DNA from: Streptomyces triculaminicus
GTDB lineage: Bacteria; Actinomycetota; Actinomycetes; Streptomycetales; Streptomycetaceae
DNA length: 64,000 nucleotides
Assembly (NCBI RefSeq): GCF_017349075.1
Contig: NZ_JAFMOF010000004.1
Location: forward strand, 62,001 to 126,000
Direction of reading: 5' to 3'
Part shown: one piece after another, positions 52,623 to 60,940 of the stretch
How the letters are laid out: each line of letters starts with the position of its first letter
How positions within the stretch are numbered: position 1 is the first letter of the stretch
Notes under the pieces: model-generated
The model's database searches: none
Told to the model about the DNA's origin: nothing
What the model saw: the letters and a program-made list of their open reading frames with translations, nothing else
Translations under genes and position numbers: made by a program

Positions 52623-52835
52623 ATGCCGGCGGCGCTGAACGGGGCTGACCTCGGCGACCGGCTCAGGCACGGCCAGGGCGACGCTCACGGGAATCCCAGG
52701 CCCCAGCCGCCGGTGTCGTCGCCTTGCGGGCGGGCGGCGTCCCCACGCGCGTACGTGATCTCGTTACTCATCGCCGCCGCCCAAGGGGCATCCCGCTCGA
52801 ACGCCGCCACCCCGCCCATAAGGACGGGGTGGTGA
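52623..52835 (+). CDS. Doubtful 70-aa ORF downstream of the operator array (regulator remnant?)
   Basis: ATG 52623 has a good AGGAG site 8-9 bp upstream and follows the operator array directly, the place where an autoregulated divergent regulator would start. The 70-residue product (starting MPAALNGADLGDRLRHG, then Pro/Arg-rich) is not recognisable and lacks an HTH; it ends in the hairpin at 52807-52832. It may be the fused start of a deleted regulator gene, or not a gene. Confidence 0.3.
   Translation: MPAALNGADLGDRLRHGQGDAHGNPRPQPPVSSPCGRAASPRAYVISLLIAAAQGASRSNAATPPIRTGW
52807..52832 (-). terminator. Hairpin downstream of the class-V PLP gene (also like an IS605-family end)
   Basis: CCACCCCG (52807-52814) pairs perfectly with CGGGGTGG (52825-52832) around a 10-nt loop. 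It begins 36 bp past the stop of the minus-strand PLP gene, so it suits a terminator. The loop text read on the minus strand (TCCTTATGGG) also resembles the terminal hairpin of actinobacterial IS200/IS605 elements; no transposase is present. Confidence 0.5.
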
Positions 52836-52867
52836 GCCGGCACGCCGCGCGCCGTAAGCGGCGGTGA

Positions 52868-54226
52868 TCAAGCCAGTGACCGTATGACCTTCAGCGCCTT
52901 GTCGATCTCCTTCGGGAAGTTGACGATTCCGGCCGACAGGCGCACATGCGGAACCGCGTACGGCGTGGCGCTGGCGACGACGCGGTTGTCGCGGAGGATC
53001 CGCACGACGTCCTTCGGCTTGTAGCCCTGTACGTCGAAGGTGACGATGCCCGCGGACACCGCGGGGTCGAGCGGCGTATGGAGCGTGACGTGCTTCATGC
53101 GGGCCAGACCTTCCTTGATCTGGCCGTTCAGTTCGAGGATCCGGTCCTGGATCCGCTTGCGGCCGATCTGCCGGACGAAGCGGAACGCCTCGACGGTGGC
53201 CCACTGGTGTTCGTAGGCGAAGAAGCCGCCCGGGCTGATCCACGCGGCTTCGGTCGGGCCGTGCGGGGGGCGTTCCTGCCGCCAGGCGTCTTCCGTCTCC
53301 GGGGCCATCAGGCTGGGAATGGTCGGCTGGACGTGCTTCCAGCTCTCCGCCTTCCCCCAGATGATCCCGGTCCCGTGCGGTCCGAGGATCCACTTGTGCG
53401 TGCCCGCGGAGAAGAAGTCGCAGCCCATCTTCGCGACGTCCTCGTCCGCCACGCCGAAGCCGTGGACCCCGTCCACCACCAGCAGGATGCGGTCCGCTTC
53501 GTCGCGGTTGCGGTTCAGGTCCTTGATGACGGCCGCGACCTCGGCTATCGGCAGCCGTACACCGGTGTTGGAATGGACCCAGGTGACACCGACGACCCGG
53601 GTATGGGGGCGTATGGCGGCGCGTATCCGCGCTATGGCCTTGTCCGCGGAGAAGTTCAGCGACGATTCGTAGAGCGGGATCTTGCGCCAGCTCGCGCCCC
53701 ACTTGTCGCAGGCCAGACGTATTGATTCGTGATGCGGATAGAACTCGTGCGTGGTGGTCAGGATCTCCTGGCCCGGCTTCAGGCGCAGGCCGTTGTAGAT
53801 GAGGGCGAGCCCCATCGTGGTGCTGCTGGTGAGGGCGATCTCGTGGGGCTGCCCGCCGGTGTATTCGGCGGCGGCGGCGCATACCTGGCGCCACAGCATG
53901 TCCTGGTCGCGCTCGAACATGTTGTCGTCGAGGAAGTTGTACGGGTTCTCGTCGAACGCCTTCCGGTACTTTGCGATCGCCTCGCGGACGGGGGTCGGGT
54001 TCGAGGCGAAAAAGAAGTTCGACAGGTGCGCGTAGTCGGGCCGGAGCAGGAACTGCGCACGGACGGACTTCCAGTCGTGCGGCGCGAAGGGCTGGGGCGC
54101 GGCTTGTGGTGCGGCGGCTTGTGGTGCGGCGGCCTGTGCGGCGGCATTCGCCATGGGCCCTGACAGGGCCAGCGAGGAGGCCGCGACTCCGGAGCCGACC
54201 AGTATTTTACGACGCGAAAGAGACAC
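52868..54226 (-). CDS. Tat-exported class-V aminotransferase-fold PLP enzyme (isopenicillin-N-epimerase-like)
   Basis: A 452-aa protein. The N-terminus SLSRRKILVGSGVAASSLALSG is a twin-arginine signal, followed by an Ala/Gln/Pro repeat (AAPQAAAPQAAPQP). The catalytic part is class V: VVDGVHGFGVADED with the PLP-binding Asp, Lys in SAGTHKWILGPHGTG, and the IPNE/CsdB-like order throughout. Extracytoplasmic PLP enzymes of this type occur in actinobacteria; reaction unknown (epimerase or desulfurase/lyase). It diverges from the pathway regulator and may belong to the adjacent cluster. Confidence 0.87.
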   Translation of the reverse strand: MSLSRRKILVGSGVAASSLALSGPMANAAAQAAAPQAAAPQAAPQPFAPHDWKSVRAQFLLRPDYAHLSNFFFASNPTPVREAIAKYRKAFDENPYNFLDDNMFERDQDMLWRQVCAAAAEYTGGQPHEIALTSSTTMGLALIYNGLRLKPGQEILTTTHEFYPHHESIRLACDKWGASWRKIPLYESSLNFSADKAIARIRAAIRPHTRVVGVTWVHSNTGVRLPIAEVAAVIKDLNRNRDEADRILLVVDGVHGFGVADEDVAKMGCDFFSAGTHKWILGPHGTGIIWGKAESWKHVQPTIPSLMAPETEDAWRQERPPHGPTEAAWISPGGFFAYEHQWATVEAFRFVRQIGRKRIQDRILELNGQIKEGLARMKHVTLHTPLDPAVSAGIVTFDVQGYKPKDVVRILRDNRVVASATPYAVPHVRLSAGIVNFPKEIDKALKVIRSLA

Positions 54227-54724
54227 GATTACCCCTCCATAAAGTGATATGCAGTGGCTTGTACATCCCCGGCCGAGGGCAGCGATGGCGCGTCACGGTT
54301 GTTTTGGCGAGGCGCGCTACCCAATTTCCCGGCCGAAATTCCCCGGCTCTTCGTCGGGATTCTATGGGGATTCTTCAGCGAGACCGAATTGCGCTTGATC
54401 ATCGCATTTCGGGGAGACTAACGGCTTCCGTTTCGGCCCGTCAAGAAGCTTATCCGGAACTTCGGTGCCCCCCCCCGGGCAATTTCGGCCAGCGTTGGCT
54501 TATTCGAGAGGCGTCGAAGGAGGTTTCCAAGCCAATCGCCCATAGCGGGAGAAGCTGACTCTGCTGCCAATGGCATATGCCATCGAGATGAGGAGTGGCG
54601 CTGGGCACAATGGGCACAATCCGTCGGCCGAAACCCCGGGCCTGCGGTGCCGGGTCAGCGCACTTGATCAGGGCTTGACGGATCGCCACATAGATCGTTA
54701 ACCATTCTCCTATCTACCTGTAGT
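54227..54724. promoter_or_regulatory. Intergenic control region before the ParB-type regulator
   Basis: 498 bp, less GC-rich than its flanks, with no credible gene. It contains a C9 run (54468-54476) and near the regulator TTGACG (54675-54680), a plausible -35, followed 17-18 bp later by TTAACC/TAACCA, and TATCTA at 54711-54716, 8 bp before the first GTG, which could drive a nearly leaderless mRNA. Both divergent genes must be controlled here. Confidence 0.45.
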
Positions 54725-55768
54725 GTGAAACGACGGGGAGTGGTGGGGGCGTTGACGGACCTATTAAAGGCAATGGCTCGGGACCCCGAGGTCGCGACGG
54801 AGGATGGGCGCACCGATGTCCACCTGGTGCCGGTCGGCTCCCTGGTGGTTGCCGACTCGCCCCGTCTGGGCGGGTTGAACCGGGAGCACGTCGAAGTACT
54901 CGCGCAGTGCGATATCGAACCGATCCTGGTGCATCGGGACACCCGGCGCGTGGTCGACGGGATGCACCGCCTCCAGGCCGCGAGGCTCCGCGGGGAGAAT
55001 CTGATTCCCGTCCGATATCTGGACGGGCCGGTCGGCGAGGTCTTCATTCACTCCGTGATGGCCAATGTCGCCCATGGCCTGCCGTTGACGCTCAAGGACA
55101 GAAAGGCCGCGGCCGGGCGAATCCTGGTCTCGCACCCGAATCTGTCGGACCGCGCGATCGGGCGCATCGCCGGACTCTCACCCAAGACCGTGGGCGTCGT
55201 CCGCCGCGCTTCGACCGAGGAAGTTCCTCAGTCGAAGGTCCGGGTCGGGGCGGACGGCCGCTCCCGCCCGCTCGACGCGGCGCGACGCCGGGAGGCGGCA
55301 CGCGCGTTCCTCGCCGAGCACGCCGGCGCCACGCTTCACGAGATCGCCGCCAGTGCGGGGGTGTCGATCAGCACCGCGTGCGAGATCCGGCAGCGGGTAC
55401 GGCGTGGCGAGCAGAACGAGCAGCACCCTCCGCTACCGCGCATGCGTGCCGCACCCGAGGTCCGGGACCGGGACCGGACGGGCAGCGCCGGGCCGCCGAC
55501 GGACGAACAGCGGACGGAGAACGGCCGGGTGCAGCGCATCGAGACCCTGGCGAAGGATCCGTCGCTCAGGCTCACCGAGTCCGGGCGCGCGCTGCTGCGC
55601 TGGCTGAACGAGCGTGCGCCGGATCTCGAGGCGGGACGGCAGCTGATGGCCGCGGTACCGCTGCACTGCGCCGTCGCGGTCGCGGACCTGGCCGACACCT
55701 ACGCCCGGGAATGGCAGCGGTTCGCCAGGGCCCTGGACCAGGCCGTCGGCGACGCGGCCGAGCAGTAG
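54725..55768 (+). CDS. ParB-type (StrR-like) pathway-specific regulator with TTA codon
   Basis: A 347-aa DNA-binding protein of the StrR/NovG-like group. The ParB-like N-terminal domain is about 30-120 (VPVGSLVVADSPRLGGLNREHVEVL, ILVHRDTRRVVDGMHRLQAARLRGE), then an HTH (LSDRAIGRIAGLSPKTVGVVRR) and a second helix set (TLHEIAASAGVSISTACEIRQ). Codon 14 from GTG 54725 is TTA (54764-54766), the rare bldA-read leucine codon. No strong ribosome site is seen; GTGs at 54740/54743 or ATG 54773 are alternative starts (the last would exclude the TTA). It heads the ATP-grasp cluster and probably activates it. Confidence 0.88.
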   Translation: MKRRGVVGALTDLLKAMARDPEVATEDGRTDVHLVPVGSLVVADSPRLGGLNREHVEVLAQCDIEPILVHRDTRRVVDGMHRLQAARLRGENLIPVRYLDGPVGEVFIHSVMANVAHGLPLTLKDRKAAAGRILVSHPNLSDRAIGRIAGLSPKTVGVVRRASTEEVPQSKVRVGADGRSRPLDAARRREAARAFLAEHAGATLHEIAASAGVSISTACEIRQRVRRGEQNEQHPPLPRMRAAPEVRDRDRTGSAGPPTDEQRTENGRVQRIETLAKDPSLRLTESGRALLRWLNERAPDLEAGRQLMAAVPLHCAVAVADLADTYAREWQRFARALDQAVGDAAEQ

Positions 55769-55800
55769 GACGCTGCCGAGCGGTAGGACGTGGCCGAGCG
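55757..55800. repeat. 18-bp tandem repeat across the regulator stop codon
   Basis: Unit GCCGAGCAGTAGGACGCT (55757-55774) is followed by GCCGAGCGGTAGGACGTG (55775-55792) and a partial copy GCCGAGCG. The regulator's TAG stop lies in unit 1 and is repeated in frame in unit 2. Probably a recent slippage duplication. Confidence 0.75.
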
Positions 55801-55990
55801 CACCAGGAATGAAACGTCCGCCCACATCTACGGACGAGGGGACTTTCGACCCCTTTCCTTGACGGAATGATCAGTGCCCTGAAGGATGAATTTGCGCTCG
55901 GCGGTAAGTTTCACAGGCCAAGCACGGCCCCGCTGCGGTGCTTTGTATGAGCGCGAAAACGCCGAACGTCAAAAGGGGCTGGAGTTCGGA

Positions 55991-57058
55991 ATGAATCAAG
56001 CGGGGAATCGAATGGAGATGACATCGGCTGACGTCGACGCGAGCGCGGACGTGGCCGTCGTCGGAGCGGGCCCGGCCGGCTTGTACGCCGCCTACTGCGC
56101 GGGGTTCCGCGGGCTTTCCAGCGTGCTGGTCGACGCGCTGCCCGAGCCGGGCGGCCAGATCTCGGCCCTGTACCCGGAGAAGAAGATCTACGACGTCGCC
56201 GGTCACCCGGCCGTGCGAGGCCGGGAGCTGATCGACAACCTGGTCGCCCAGGTCGCGCCGTTCGAGCCGCACTACCTGCTCGGCCGTACAGCGGCCTCTC
56301 TGACGTCCGACCTGACGTCCGACCTTACGTCCGACGCCCTGGCGCCGGACGCCGGGGCGGGCTGGACCATCGGGCTGGAGGGCGGTGGGCGGGTGCGTGC
56401 CGGAGCTGTCGTGATCGCGGGCGGGCTCGGCCGTTCGGTCCCGCGCACGATGCCCTGTCTGAGGCCCTACGAGGGGCGTGGCGTGGCGTACCACGTGCCG
56501 AGGCTCGACGAGCACCAAGACCGCGACGTGGTGATCGTGGGCGGTGGCGACAGCGCGGTCGACTGGGCCCTCGCCCTCGCGCCGGTCGCCCGGTCCGTCA
56601 CCGTCGTCCACCGGCGCTCGGCCTTCCGTGCCCACGAACACAGCGTCAAACAAATGTATGCGGCCGATATTCGCGTGCTGGCAGATGCGCAGGTGACGGC
56701 CTGCAGGGGCGCAAAGCGTCTGGAAGAAGTGCGCGTCACGATCGGCGAAGAGGAATCGACGTTGCCCGCGCAGGCTCTTGTCGCGGCTCTGGGATTCATC
56801 ACCAGCCTGGGCCCGATCGCCGAATGGGGACTCCGGGTGGAGAATCGCCAGATCGCGGTCGACAGGGCGATGCGGACGAATCTGCCGCGCGTGTACGCGG
56901 TCGGCGACATCTGTACCTACGAGGGTCGCGTCCCGCTCGTTTCGGTGGGCTTCGGTGAGGCGGCGGCCGCGGCGAACCACGCGGCGGTCGAACTGCGCCC
57001 CGGTTCCCGCCTCGCGCCGGAGCACTCCACCGACCGCGACACCGTGCCGCTGTCATGA
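55991..57058 (+). CDS. Ferredoxin-NAD(P)+ reductase (thioredoxin-reductase-like)
   Basis: A 355-aa flavoprotein of the ferredoxin/flavodoxin reductase type related to thioredoxin reductase but without its CxxC. FAD motif VVGAGPAGLYAA (23-34), NAD(P) motif VIVGGGDSAVDWALALA, and the C-terminal GDICTYEGRVPLVSVGFGEAAAAANHA. Start is ATG 55991 with GGAG 6 bp upstream; 35 upstream in-frame codons look non-coding. It contains a small internal repeat (LTSDLTSDLTSD). It lies 19 bp before a ferredoxin gene, so it likely reduces that ferredoxin for the diiron enzyme behind it. Confidence 0.9.
   Translation: MNQAGNRMEMTSADVDASADVAVVGAGPAGLYAAYCAGFRGLSSVLVDALPEPGGQISALYPEKKIYDVAGHPAVRGRELIDNLVAQVAPFEPHYLLGRTAASLTSDLTSDLTSDALAPDAGAGWTIGLEGGGRVRAGAVVIAGGLGRSVPRTMPCLRPYEGRGVAYHVPRLDEHQDRDVVIVGGGDSAVDWALALAPVARSVTVVHRRSAFRAHEHSVKQMYAADIRVLADAQVTACRGAKRLEEVRVTIGEEESTLPAQALVAALGFITSLGPIAEWGLRVENRQIAVDRAMRTNLPRVYAVGDICTYEGRVPLVSVGFGEAAAAANHAAVELRPGSRLAPEHSTDRDTVPLS
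56300..56335 (+). repeat. 12-bp in-frame tandem repeat, three copies
   Basis: CTGACGTCCGAC occurs at 56300-56311 and 56312-56323, then CTTACGTCCGAC at 56324-56335, coding LTSD three times inside the ferredoxin reductase, in a surface loop between the FAD- and NAD-binding parts. Copy number may vary between strains. Confidence 0.8.
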
Positions 57059-57077
57059 CCCCGGAGAAGCCGCTGTC

Positions 57078-57377
57078 ATGGCCCTGAAGAAACTGACCAT
57101 CCTTCCGACCGGAACCGAGATCCTGCTGCCCACGGGATCTCCCCTCACCGAGGTCGAGTACGAGACCCCGCAGCGGCTCATCCCGTTCGGATGCCGCTCC
57201 GGATCGTGCGGCGCGTGCGTCGTCCAGGTGCTGGAGGGCTTCGACTCCCTCGGCGAACCCGACGACGACGAGCTCGACTTCCTGGAAGACCTCGGCCGGA
57301 CCGGTGGCAACCACCGCCTGGCCTGCCAGTGCCGGCTGCGGGGCGACGCGATCGTCCGCGTCGCCGACGACATCTGA
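57078..57377 (+). CDS. 2Fe-2S plant-type ferredoxin
   Basis: A 99-aa ferredoxin. Cluster ligands Cys39, Cys44 and Cys47 (FGCRSGSCGACVVQV) and Cys83 (RLACQC) match the chloroplast/adrenodoxin-like spacing; an extra Cys85 is present. The acidic helix (GEPDDDELDFLED) is the usual partner-docking region. Located between a ferredoxin reductase and a diiron enzyme, it is the probable electron carrier of the pathway. The gap of 19 bp to the reductase indicates an operon. Confidence 0.93.
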   Translation: MALKKLTILPTGTEILLPTGSPLTEVEYETPQRLIPFGCRSGSCGACVVQVLEGFDSLGEPDDDELDFLEDLGRTGGNHRLACQCRLRGDAIVRVADDI

Positions 57378-57455
57378 ACCGCATCTGACAGCGCTCGCAC
57401 CGAACGTCCGAGCGCTCCCGAGAACGTCCACGAGAAAAACGAGAAAGGTGACACC

Positions 57456-58208
57456 ATGCCGAACCGCGTGCACAACGTCGGCTACGGAGACCGTACCCCG
57501 TTCCTCAACGCCGCCGCCTCGGCGAAGCTGCGCGCCGAGATCGACGAGCAGCTCGATCTGCAGGTCGCCGAGTGGTACGCCAACGTCCCCGAGGCCGCGC
57601 ACCTCGAGGGCAGGAACGTCGACTCCGCGTACTACAAGCGGCACCTGATCGAGACCGCCTGGCGTATCCGGCTGCTGCGGGTGGCCGAGTCCAAGGCGCT
57701 GGCGGAGATCGCCAAGCGCAGCCCGGAGGCGGCCCAGGTCTGGGCCAACTACGAGCAGGAGGAAATGCTCCACGACGAGCTGTTCATCGCCGACCTGGAG
57801 AAGGTGGGCGTGTCGCGCGAGCAGTTCCTGGACACCGAGCCCTACCTGTCGACCAAGCTGCTGACCGGCTACTTCTCCTACCTCCTGGACCACGAGGGCC
57901 CGCTCGGCGTGGTGGCGTACTCATACCTCGTCGAGTACGTGAACGTAAAGCTGGAGCCCAAGAAGCTGGAGGCGCTGAAGGGTTCGGTCGGCGAGAGCAA
58001 CATCGGCGGCCAGATCAACCACTCCCACACCGACATCAACGACGACCACCCCGGCGAGGTCTGGGCGGCCGTCCGGCACCTCCTGCGCGGCGACGACGAC
58101 ATCGCCGCGTTCAAGCGGTACCTCCGCGAGCACCAGTCGATCCTGGCGCAGTACTTCGAGGAGCTCTACCAGGACACCATCGTCAAGGCCGAGAAGCAGT
58201 CGGTCTGA
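57456..58208 (+). CDS. Heme-oxygenase-like diiron oxidase/oxygenase (HDO family)
   Basis: A 250-aa helical protein. Candidate iron ligands: Glu100/Glu102/Glu103 and His106 in YEQEEMLHDELF, Glu160 in SYLVEYVN, and His189/His191, Asp196 and His198 in INHSHTDINDDH. Spacing fits HDO enzymes that N-oxygenate, decarboxylate or fragment amino acids (families containing SznF, BesC and UndA). GAGAAAGGTGACACC precedes the ATG. It is preceded by ferredoxin and its reductase and followed by ATP-grasp ligases, so it probably oxidises an amino acid monomer before ligation. The exact reaction is unknown. Confidence 0.82.
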   Translation: MPNRVHNVGYGDRTPFLNAAASAKLRAEIDEQLDLQVAEWYANVPEAAHLEGRNVDSAYYKRHLIETAWRIRLLRVAESKALAEIAKRSPEAAQVWANYEQEEMLHDELFIADLEKVGVSREQFLDTEPYLSTKLLTGYFSYLLDHEGPLGVVAYSYLVEYVNVKLEPKKLEALKGSVGESNIGGQINHSHTDINDDHPGEVWAAVRHLLRGDDDIAAFKRYLREHQSILAQYFEELYQDTIVKAEKQSV

Positions 58209-58226
58209 GCCTGATCCCTGTCCTCG

Positions 58227-58260
58227 GCGGGGGCGCGGCGCGGCCGTGCCGCGCCCCCGC
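58227..58260 (+). terminator. Strong intra-operon hairpin after the diiron gene
   Basis: A perfect 13-bp stem GCGGGGGCGCGGC (58227-58239)/GCCGCGCCCCCGC (58248-58260) with an 8-nt loop, 18 bp after the diiron gene and 20 bp before the first ATP-grasp gene. No T-tract. It probably attenuates transcription or stabilises the upstream mRNA. Confidence 0.65.
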
Positions 58261-58280
58261 CCGCCGGTGAGGAGGCCGGA

Positions 58281-59618
58281 TTGAGCATGAAAAACGCCAG
58301 TGGAGTGCTGCTGCTCAGCCATGTCGGGTTCTCGTTCATGGAGGACCTCGTCAGCACGGTCACGGCGCGGGGGCTGAAGGTCTACGTGCTCAGCTCGCTG
58401 CCGGAGCCGCACTTCCAGGCATCCAGGCCCGGGGCGCTGGCGGACCTCGCCGACGATGTCCGGGTGACCGACGGGCACGTGCTGACTCCGCGCGATGTCG
58501 AGGACCACCTCGACCGTCTGGAGGCCGCGGGCGCGTCGGTGTCGTGCTGCCTCACCGTCTGGGAGGGCTACCGGCACCTGATGGCGCTGGCCAACGCCCG
58601 CCTCGGGGTACCGGACCTGGACGAGAAACAGGTCCTGGAGCTGCGCGACAAGCTGACGCTGCGGAACCGGCTCGCCGACGCCGGCCTCAGCCGGGGCCGG
58701 GCGTCCGCGCTCACCCCCGGGACGCTCGCCGAGCGACAGCGCGACGGCGGGCGCTATTTCGTGAAGCCGGTCAGCGGCATCGCCTCGTTCGGAACGTTCC
58801 CGCTCACTCCCGGCACGACCTGGGCCGACCTGGAACGCATCGCCGCCGAGGCCCGGGCGGACACGGTCTACGCCAGCGCCTTCACCGCCGACGGGATGGA
58901 GTTCCTCGTCGAGGACTACGTGCCCGGGCGGGAGTTCAGCTTCGAGGTGGTCGTCGTCGACGACGAGCCGCATGTGGTGGCCGTGCACGAGAAGTGCGAG
59001 GTGACGGAGACGGCGGGCACCGTGCTCGAGAACGCCTGCGTCAGCCCGCCCACGAGCCTGTCGCAGGAGGAGATCGGCGTCGGGATCCGCTGGGTGGCGA
59101 GCGTGCTGGACACCCTCGGCCTCGGCTGGGGCTGTTTCCACGTCGAGGCACGGCACGCCCCGGGCGGCTGGGATCTGATCGAGGTCAACCCGCGCGTCGG
59201 CGGCAGCCTGATCTCGCCCAGCGTGGCGGCGCTGACCGGCGGTCCCAACCTGCTCGACCTCTGGCTGGACTCCCTGCTCACAGCCCTTCGGCCGGACGGA
59301 TTCCGGAAGGATCTGAAGGCCTTGTCGTTCGCGGAGGACGGCAGCACGCCGAGCGGGAACGCGACGTTCTTCCGCGTCTTCTTCGCCGACCCCGGCACGA
59401 TCCGTGAGGTGGGACTGAACGACGGACTCCCGCTCCAGCCGGTCGTGACGCACGTCCTGCTCGAGCCCGGCGACGTCGTGGAGTCGTCCTCGCGCGAGGT
59501 GTTCCTCGGCCAGCTGCTCTGGAGCATGGACCTGACCGGCCGGGACGCGGTCCTCCCCGAGCTGATGCCCGCCTCCGAGCGGGCGATCGAGATCGTGTAC
59601 GAGACGGAGCGCGCATGA
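58281..59618 (+). CDS. ATP-grasp ligase 1 (amino-acid/peptide ligase type)
   Basis: A 445-aa ATP-grasp enzyme. An N-terminal Rossmann part (GVLLLSHVGFSFMEDLVSTV) precedes the ATP-grasp: RYFVKPVSGIASFG (P-loop-like, Lys near residue 158), FLVEDYVPGREFSFEVVV, and the Mg-binding DLIEVNPRVGGSLISPSV. The C-terminal 90 residues form a lid or adaptor domain. It resembles the BL00235/CARNS1 and L-amino-acid ligase groups. AGGAGG (58270-58275) sits 5 bp before TTG 58281; ATG 58287 is the alternative start. Such ligases make amide bonds with free amino acids. Coupled to ligase 2 by ATGA. Confidence 0.88.
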   Translation: MSMKNASGVLLLSHVGFSFMEDLVSTVTARGLKVYVLSSLPEPHFQASRPGALADLADDVRVTDGHVLTPRDVEDHLDRLEAAGASVSCCLTVWEGYRHLMALANARLGVPDLDEKQVLELRDKLTLRNRLADAGLSRGRASALTPGTLAERQRDGGRYFVKPVSGIASFGTFPLTPGTTWADLERIAAEARADTVYASAFTADGMEFLVEDYVPGREFSFEVVVVDDEPHVVAVHEKCEVTETAGTVLENACVSPPTSLSQEEIGVGIRWVASVLDTLGLGWGCFHVEARHAPGGWDLIEVNPRVGGSLISPSVAALTGGPNLLDLWLDSLLTALRPDGFRKDLKALSFAEDGSTPSGNATFFRVFFADPGTIREVGLNDGLPLQPVVTHVLLEPGDVVESSSREVFLGQLLWSMDLTGRDAVLPELMPASERAIEIVYETERA

Positions 59619-60940
59619 CCAGGCCGATACTCCTCATCGTCGACTACAACCTGAGCCGGATCGACGAGGTCCGCCACCTGCGGGACTACGCCCGCGAACG
59701 CCACGGCGCGACGGTGGTCCTGATCCGCGCCGATCCCACCGAGGCCGACCACGCCATCGCCGACGAGGTGATCGACCTCGATCCGCTGCGGGACGACTTC
59801 GCCGAGATGGGCGAGAAGCTGCTCGGTGACCGGCGCGAGCGGATCAGGGCGGGCATCGTCTTCTCCGACAACGCCGTGCGCAGCGGGGCCGAGCTGCTCG
59901 AGCGGCTGGGCGTGGCGGTCGACGCGTCACCGCCGGCCGAGGGCGCGTTCTCCAAGTACCGCTACCGGCTCGGTGAGGCGCGCGTCGCCGACCTGCTGGC
60001 CGCGCAACGGGTGATGGTGCCCGACTTCGCCCAGATCGCCTCGCTCGACCGGCTGAGGGACTTCGCGCGCGACCACCCCAAGGGCTTCGTGGTCAAGCCC
60101 GCGGCGGAGGGCAACAACCGGGGCGTCGTCGTGGTCCGTAACGGCGACGACCTGACGGCGGCGTTCGCCGAAGTCCTGCCCTATCTGGAGGGCGGGGTCA
60201 TCTGCGAGGAGCTCATCCCGTATCGGCGCGAGTACTCCGTCGACGGGCTGGGCCCGCTGGTGTTCCTCACCGAGAAGATCAGCGCGAGCGGCCGGTATCC
60301 CGTCGAGATCGCGCAGGTGCTGCCCGCCGGGCTGGACGACCACGAGCGCGCGACGCTGGAGCGGGCGGGACGGCAGGCGAACTGGCTGGTCGGCCAGTGC
60401 GACGGGCCGTTCCACAACGAGATCAAGCTGAGCGACGACGGGCTGCACGCCGCGGTCGTGGAGCCCAACCGGCGGCCGGGCGGGATGAAGATCTGGGAGC
60501 TGGCCCGCTGGGTCTACGGGATCGACCTGCACCACCACTGGATCGACACGGCCTTCGGCACGGCCGCCGGCGTGGGACGGCTGGTGCCCGGCTGCTCGGC
60601 GGCGACGGTGCTGCTCGGGGTCGGCAGCGACCGCTCGTTCTCCCCGGACGACGTCGCGGCCGGCGCGGACCCGTTCGCGGACGCCGTCCAGGACACCGCC
60701 GAGCGGTTCGGCCTGGCCGACGGGGAGCTGACCGTCACCGAGTTCTCCTGGCTGTCGCGCGAGCGCCGCGACCTGCATGCCGTGGCCCGCGACAACGCGG
60801 ACTTCGCGGCGCAGGGCTGCGTCGTCCTGCGCGGCGACCGCGCCGACATCCGGCCCGTCGTCCACGCGCTGCGCGAGGCGTGGTCGGAGGCCCTGGACCG
60901 CGCCCTCGAACTCCCCGCCCCCGTAAGGAAGTCCCGATGA
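59615..60940 (+). CDS. ATP-grasp ligase 2
   Basis: A 441-aa ATP-grasp protein starting within the stop of ligase 1. N-terminal domain LLIVDYNLSRIDEVRHLRDYAR, ATP-grasp core GFVVKPAAEGNNRGVVVV, ICEELIPYRREYSVDG and the metal-binding HAAVVEPNRRPGGMKIWE (Asn in place where a second Asn/Arg pair is normal). It is divergent from ligase 1 and 3 (below about 30% by eye), so it likely uses another substrate. Coupled to ligase 3 by ATGA. Confidence 0.87.
   Translation: MTRPILLIVDYNLSRIDEVRHLRDYARERHGATVVLIRADPTEADHAIADEVIDLDPLRDDFAEMGEKLLGDRRERIRAGIVFSDNAVRSGAELLERLGVAVDASPPAEGAFSKYRYRLGEARVADLLAAQRVMVPDFAQIASLDRLRDFARDHPKGFVVKPAAEGNNRGVVVVRNGDDLTAAFAEVLPYLEGGVICEELIPYRREYSVDGLGPLVFLTEKISASGRYPVEIAQVLPAGLDDHERATLERAGRQANWLVGQCDGPFHNEIKLSDDGLHAAVVEPNRRPGGMKIWELARWVYGIDLHHHWIDTAFGTAAGVGRLVPGCSAATVLLGVGSDRSFSPDDVAAGADPFADAVQDTAERFGLADGELTVTEFSWLSRERRDLHAVARDNADFAAQGCVVLRGDRADIRPVVHALREAWSEALDRALELPAPVRKSR

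Larger units (their letters stand above)
52438..52867. other. Intergenic region between DUF4097 and the PLP enzyme
   Basis: 430 bp containing the operator array, a doubtful short ORF and a hairpin (each listed). Base composition changes abruptly from AT-rich (52440-52610) to GC-rich (52620-52860), suggesting a junction left by a deletion or insertion. Confidence 0.5.

Noticed and set aside
52800..52835. IS200/IS605 insertion
   Set aside because: Only a hairpin resembling a terminus is seen; no transposase, no second end. Treated as terminator.
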